64,000 nt of DNA, taken from NCBI GenBank assembly GCA_002104905.1, contig MCFE01000157.1, positions 87,422 to 151,421 of the forward strand, written 5' to 3'. The position numbers and the translations under genes are program-made. The DNA is from Basidiobolus meristosporus CBS 931.73 (lineage: Eukaryota; Basidiobolomycota; Basidiobolomycetes; Basidiobolales; Basidiobolaceae). How positions within the stretch are numbered: position 1 is the stretch's first letter; each line of letters opens with the position of its first letter. Below the pieces are notes generated by a model that searched no databases, had not been told where the DNA came from, and saw only the letters and a list, made by a program, of their open reading frames with translations. This document shows positions 60,732 through 64,000 of the stretch, piece by piece.

Positions 60732-62726
60732 TTAGGGGGGAGACAGTCACCAACAGGTGAATTCTTTATTTCAGTTGAAACAAAGAAGCCAGTGCTACTG
60801 TTGTAGCTTTGATAGAAGAGTGTGTAGCTGAGGGGAATTTGTAGGTAAGTTAATAAGAAGTAATGATAGTTCTTCAGTGCTCAAGACACTGTTCAGTGGG
60901 AAGGGGGTAGCAAGAGAGGTAAGAATGACTTGTGAACAACATTAATGAGGGGAATGTGATAAGGATTGATATTCATCATAAAGGGAGTGTGCTGCTGCAG
61001 ATATTGCTGCCAAAGGTCTGTCAAGTACTTCAGGTAGGCCAGCTTGGGTTTTTCTGACTGAAGAATATAGTGAGCAAACTTCTTGACTTCAGGATCTCTA
61101 AGTATAGTTCTCCAGCAGGAGTCAGGTGTAGTGTGGTGTGTTCTCTTCCAGGCCTTAATCAGTGGGTTGTTGCAGTGGTGAAGTCTGAGATATAATCTGG
61201 TTCTGAGGTAGAGAAGTCTGATCTTATAGGGCATAAACCCAAAAGCACCAAGAATAGCATGTCTGTAGGGGCATTCAGGCAAATGAGGCACCAAGGAGGT
61301 AATGCACCATACTGCAAACTTGTCAAGCTTAGTGCAGTCTCTAGAAGTAAGAGAGAGAAGTGGTAAGCCAAATTCCAGGACAGGGAAGACAAACTGCTTG
61401 AGTAGAAGGAGGCAGCTGGGAGCTGAAGTTGTAGGAGGAGTAACAGCCAGTAGCTTGTGGAGTGCCTGTCTTGCCAGGATAATTCTCTTCTTCAGGTGTG
61501 CTCCAGAGTCTAGTCCAGTAGGAAGGAAAGGAAAGCCAAGATATGTAGCAGAAACCTGAGCAGGTAGAGTGGAGTTCTCCAAGTTGATGGGAGAGCCCAA
61601 AGGTACTGTCTTTGCAATGGAAAGCTGGAGATTATTCTTCTGCAGATACTGGTGGATGGTCTGGGAGTCTTGTTGCACATTGGAGGAGGATATTCTGATG
61701 TCATCAGCAAAGAGAGTAACCAGGCAGTCAGCTGAGAGTCTTGGGAAATCATTCAGGAAGATGGCAAACAGTATAGGACCAAGCACAGAGCCTTGAACCA
61801 CTCCATTAGGAACTGAGAACACAGCTGATTGCTCACTTGGGTGCAGAATTCTTGCTTGTGGATCCAGAAACAGAGACCTGACAAGGAGGGTGAGAGAGGT
61901 ACTGGAGAAGCATTGCAACTTGGACCAAAGCAGATTTCTGTCAACTGAATCAAAGGCCTTAGTAATATCAAACAGAACAGAAGGATACTTGCACTGGAGA
62001 GAGTGATCTTGGCTAAGTATGACTGCGTATTCCAAGGAGAGGCCAGGAACAAAGCCAAACTGTGCAGGATGAAACTTGAGGGAGTCAGAATAGAGCTCCT
62101 GAGCAAGCAGAAGCTCAAACACCTTTCTGCAGGTGGGCAGCAGAGATATTGGCCTGTAGGAGCTAGGATCCAGGTGCTTTCCTTTACCCTTGTACAGTGG
62201 CAGAACATTTGCAAAGGACCATTCCTCAGGAGTAGAAAGCTGGGCTGAGCATTGCTGAAATAGTGGAAGCAGAAGTGCAGACATGGCCTTGGTACTAGTC
62301 TTCAGAAGCTCATAGGAGATTGTGTCCACACCTGGAGCAGTAGAGTTGGGAAGTCTCTTGAGCACATTATGGATTCTCCCTTGATCAAGTGCAAGTGGGA
62401 TGGGCAGGGTCTTGAAGTCAGGATGAAAGCCAGGAGTTGAGTACTGCTTTGTAGAGAAGAAGATGTTAGCCAGCTGTTCTGTTGAAGGTAACCTCCTGGA
62501 AGAGGGCCTCATTGCCCTGTAGAGTCTTGATACTGTTCTTGTTATAGAGTTGGAAGATTGCAGAGGCAAAGAACTCATAATATGATCCCAGAGCTGAGTA
62601 TGCAGAGTGTGGTGAATTGCCTTGGAATGGTGTATTGCTGTCAGGAGGAGTTTCTCTGTTTTTGGGTTAGGGAAACTCAGGTAGCTTTGTTGCAGGGCTG
62701 AAACAATGGATTCCCATTTTTTTGAG
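60732..62726 (-). mobile_element. Non-LTR retrotransposon (LINE), 5'-truncated, telomere-proximal
   Basis: The sense strand is minus. The 3' end at 60732 reads TTAGGGGGGAGACAGTCACC on the plus strand, that is, the element RNA ends ...CUCCCCCCUAA next to a telomere-like seed. A 3' hairpin (stem TCACC/GGTGA) sits at 60747-60760. The reverse transcriptase frame is open from the 5' truncation at about 62726 to the stop at 60893. The 5' end abuts the tail of the next unit. Element 5' regions such as an endonuclease are missing. Confidence 0.8.
60893..62578 (-). CDS. Non-LTR retrotransposon reverse transcriptase (5'-truncated)
   Basis: 561 aa from an internal ATG; the same frame stays open upstream to about 62726, so this is the C-terminal part of a longer protein. 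RT motifs in order are APGVDTISYELLK (about 81-93), LPLYKGKGKHLDPSSYRPIS (126-145), FGFVPG (174-179), VLFDITKAFDSVD (201-213), GVVQGSVLGPILF (259-271) and the catalytic LFADD (289-293). A thumb and a C-terminal region without a recognised zinc knuckle follow. The family is R1/jockey/I-like in general form; the exact clade is not assignable by eye. No frame damage was seen in this part. Confidence 0.88.
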   Translation of the reverse strand: MSSLPLQSSNSITRTVSRLYRAMRPSSRRLPSTEQLANIFFSTKQYSTPGFHPDFKTLPIPLALDQGRIHNVLKRLPNSTAPGVDTISYELLKTSTKAMSALLLPLFQQCSAQLSTPEEWSFANVLPLYKGKGKHLDPSSYRPISLLPTCRKVFELLLAQELYSDSLKFHPAQFGFVPGLSLEYAVILSQDHSLQCKYPSVLFDITKAFDSVDRNLLWSKLQCFSSTSLTLLVRSLFLDPQARILHPSEQSAVFSVPNGVVQGSVLGPILFAIFLNDFPRLSADCLVTLFADDIRISSSNVQQDSQTIHQYLQKNNLQLSIAKTVPLGSPINLENSTLPAQVSATYLGFPFLPTGLDSGAHLKKRIILARQALHKLLAVTPPTTSAPSCLLLLKQFVFPVLEFGLPLLSLTSRDCTKLDKFAVWCITSLVPHLPECPYRHAILGAFGFMPYKIRLLYLRTRLYLRLHHCNNPLIKAWKRTHHTTPDSCWRTILRDPEVKKFAHYILQSEKPKLAYLKYLTDLWQQYLQQHTPFMMNINPYHIPLINVVHKSFLPLLLPPSH

Positions 62727-63246
62727 GTTAGGGGGGAGGAAAGTCACCAAGTGGTGAAATCTTTATTTACTTATGACAAGTATCTAAAGAAGCCAAGTTA
62801 ATCTGAAGTAATTCCTAGAAAGCTAGGTCTGAGAGGTATCTTCCTGGTAAGCCAGGTCTGAGAGTTGAGAAGCTGAGTGGTACTGTATTTCCTAGTAAGC
62901 TAGGTCTGAGAGAGGTTTCCTGGAAAGCCAGGCCTGAGAATTGAGAATCTGAGTATATCTGAGGTGAAGTGTACTGATTTGCGGTAGCTGATTTGTGGCC
63001 GGAATGGCCAGTAGACTGGGGGAACTGAGGGAAATATCTGGGCAATCACTGGCCAAATTTACTAGGCAAATCTGACCAATTAGCATTTCAAGGATTTCAG
63101 CCAATCAGAGCCTTTACTTTGCCCGATGGTTGATCAAGCCATCTCCCAATGAGCACACATCAATTTATTGATCAAATTTTGTTGGATCCAGGATTTGAAC
63201 CCACAACCATGGGTATGGAAGGGTTAGGGATAACCACAAGGCTAAG
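62727..63246 (-). mobile_element. tRNA-derived SINE-like unit 1, telomere-proximal
   Basis: A 520-base unit, sense minus. The 5' head has a pol III A box (TAGCCTTGTGGTTA, minus strand of 63231-63244) and B box (GGTTCAAATCC, minus strand of 63191-63201) about 30 bases apart, as in tRNA-derived SINEs. The body has four hairpins at 62814-62932. The 3' tail (TGGCTTCTTT ... AAATAAAGA, hairpin at 62744-62757, then CTCCCCCCTAA) is shared with the LINE at 60732. It encodes no protein. Confidence 0.7.
62814..62932. repeat. Four phased hairpins with alternating stems
   Basis: Stems CCTAG/CTAGG at 62814-62827 and 62891-62904, and CCTGG/CCAGG at 62843-62856 and 62919-62932, each with a 4-base loop and followed by TCTGAGA or CCTGAGA. 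The stem sequence alternates A-T and G-C at the same position while pairing is kept. The same four hairpins recur in SINE unit 2. Confidence 0.75.
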
Positions 63247-63767
63247 GGTTAGGGGGGAGGAAAGTCACCAAGTGGTGAAATCTTTATTTACTTATGACAA
63301 GTATCTAAAGAAGCCAAGTTAACCTGAAGTAATTCCTAGAAAGCTAGGTCTGAGATATATCTTCCTGGTAAGCCAGGTCTGAGAGTTGAGAAGCTGAGTG
63401 GTACTATATTTCCTAGTTAGCTAGGTCTGAGAGTGGTTTCCTGGAAAGCCAGGCCTGAGAAGTGAGAATCTGAATATATCTGAGCTAAGTTATACTGGTT
63501 TGCGGTAGCTGAATTGTGGCCGGAATGGCCAGTAGACTGGGGGAACTGAGATGTATTTCTGGGCGATCACTGGCCAAATTTACTAGGCAAATCTGGCCAA
63601 TTAACATTTCAAGGATTTCAGCCAATCAGAGCCTTTACTTTGCCCGATGGTTGATCAAGCCATCTCCCAATGAGCACACATCAATTTATTAATCAAATTT
63701 TGCTGGATCCAGGATTTGAACCCACAACCATGGGTATGGAAGGGTTAGGGATAACCACAAGGCTAAG
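63247..63767 (-). mobile_element. tRNA-derived SINE-like unit 2, last unit before the telomere
   Basis: A 521-base near-copy of the previous unit with the same two ends, so neither is 5'-truncated. A box at 63752-63765 and B box at 63712-63722 (minus strand). 3' hairpin at 63265-63278. The third body hairpin keeps the CCTAG/CTAGG stem but has loop TTAG instead of TAAG. The unit is followed by a few bases and then by the TTAGGG array. Confidence 0.7.
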
Positions 63768-63774
63768 TGTTCTT

Positions 63775-64000
63775 GGTTAGGGTTAGGGTTAGGGTTAGGG
63801 TTAGGGTTAGGGTTAGGGTTAGGGTTAGGGTTAGGGTTAGGGTTAGGGTTAGGGTTAGGGTTAGGGTTAGGGTTAGGGTTAGGGTTAGGGTTAGGGTTAG
63901 GGTTAGGGTTAGGGTTAGGGTTAGGGTTAGGGTTAGGGTTAGGGTTAGGGTTAGGGTTAGGGTTAGGGTTAGGGTTAGGGTTAGGGTTAGGGTTAGGGTT
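63775..64000 (+). repeat. Telomere, (TTAGGG)n
   Basis: About 37 perfect TTAGGG units without variants, running to the end of the window on the G-rich strand 5' to 3'. The orientation shows that the right end is a chromosome terminus. Confidence 0.98.

Overview
The right end of this window is a chromosome end: an uninterrupted (TTAGGG)n array runs from about 63775 to 64000. TTAGGG telomeres, short GT-AG introns (mostly 50-110 bases), a Plavaka/Tnp2-type DNA transposon, a fungal GPI/Kre9-like secreted protein, a Tgl1/Yeh-type lipase and MED17 all point to a fungus, possibly an early-diverging one. The species cannot be named from the sequence.

Layout. (1) 1-19.7 kb is AT-rich, CpG-poor and packed with decayed mobile elements: Tnp2/Plavaka transposase copies, a piggyBac transposase, a Ty3 pol remnant, and four copies of an unrecognised multi-domain gene called 'R' here. 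R twice sits head-to-head with Tnp2, so it may be the second gene of that transposon. (2) 19.7-53.3 kb is a gene island: two inverted, near-identical PhnY/TmpA-type 2-oxoglutarate dioxygenases flanking two tandem PAP2 phosphatases, then a PhnZ-type HD oxygenase (19.7-27 kb); a 15-exon insulysin; two beta-carbonic anhydrases; SUA5; a YjbQ/UPF0047 gene spread over four short exons; MED17; a membrane-anchored acid-lipase-type hydrolase; a full-length ABCC/MRP transporter; a small secreted protein; an AS3MT-type arsenite methyltransferase; and an UNC93-like membrane protein. (3) 53.4-60.5 kb is a tandem segmental duplication. Each copy has a dead Old Yellow Enzyme gene and an intact gene for a small secreted eight-cysteine protein, with a Ty1/copia remnant between the copies. 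(4) 60.5-63.8 kb is a stack of telomere-associated retroelements, all on the minus strand: a short truncated unit, a non-LTR element with an open reverse transcriptase frame, and two full-length tRNA-derived SINE-like units sharing its 3' tail. Each unit starts at a TTAGGG-like seed.

How the genes work together. PhnY-type hydroxylase plus PhnZ-type C-P cleaving oxygenase would form a complete two-step oxidative route from an aminoethylphosphonate-type compound to an amino acid and phosphate. The adjacent PAP2 phosphatases could feed it from lipid head groups (inference). AS3MT near an ABCC/Ycf1-type pump suggests arsenic handling (inference). The retroelement stack has the orientation expected for reverse transcription primed from the chromosome 3' end, and looks like a LINE/SINE pair that colonises the telomere. 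I rate this stack, the phosphonate cluster and the R/Tnp2 pair as the most interesting content.
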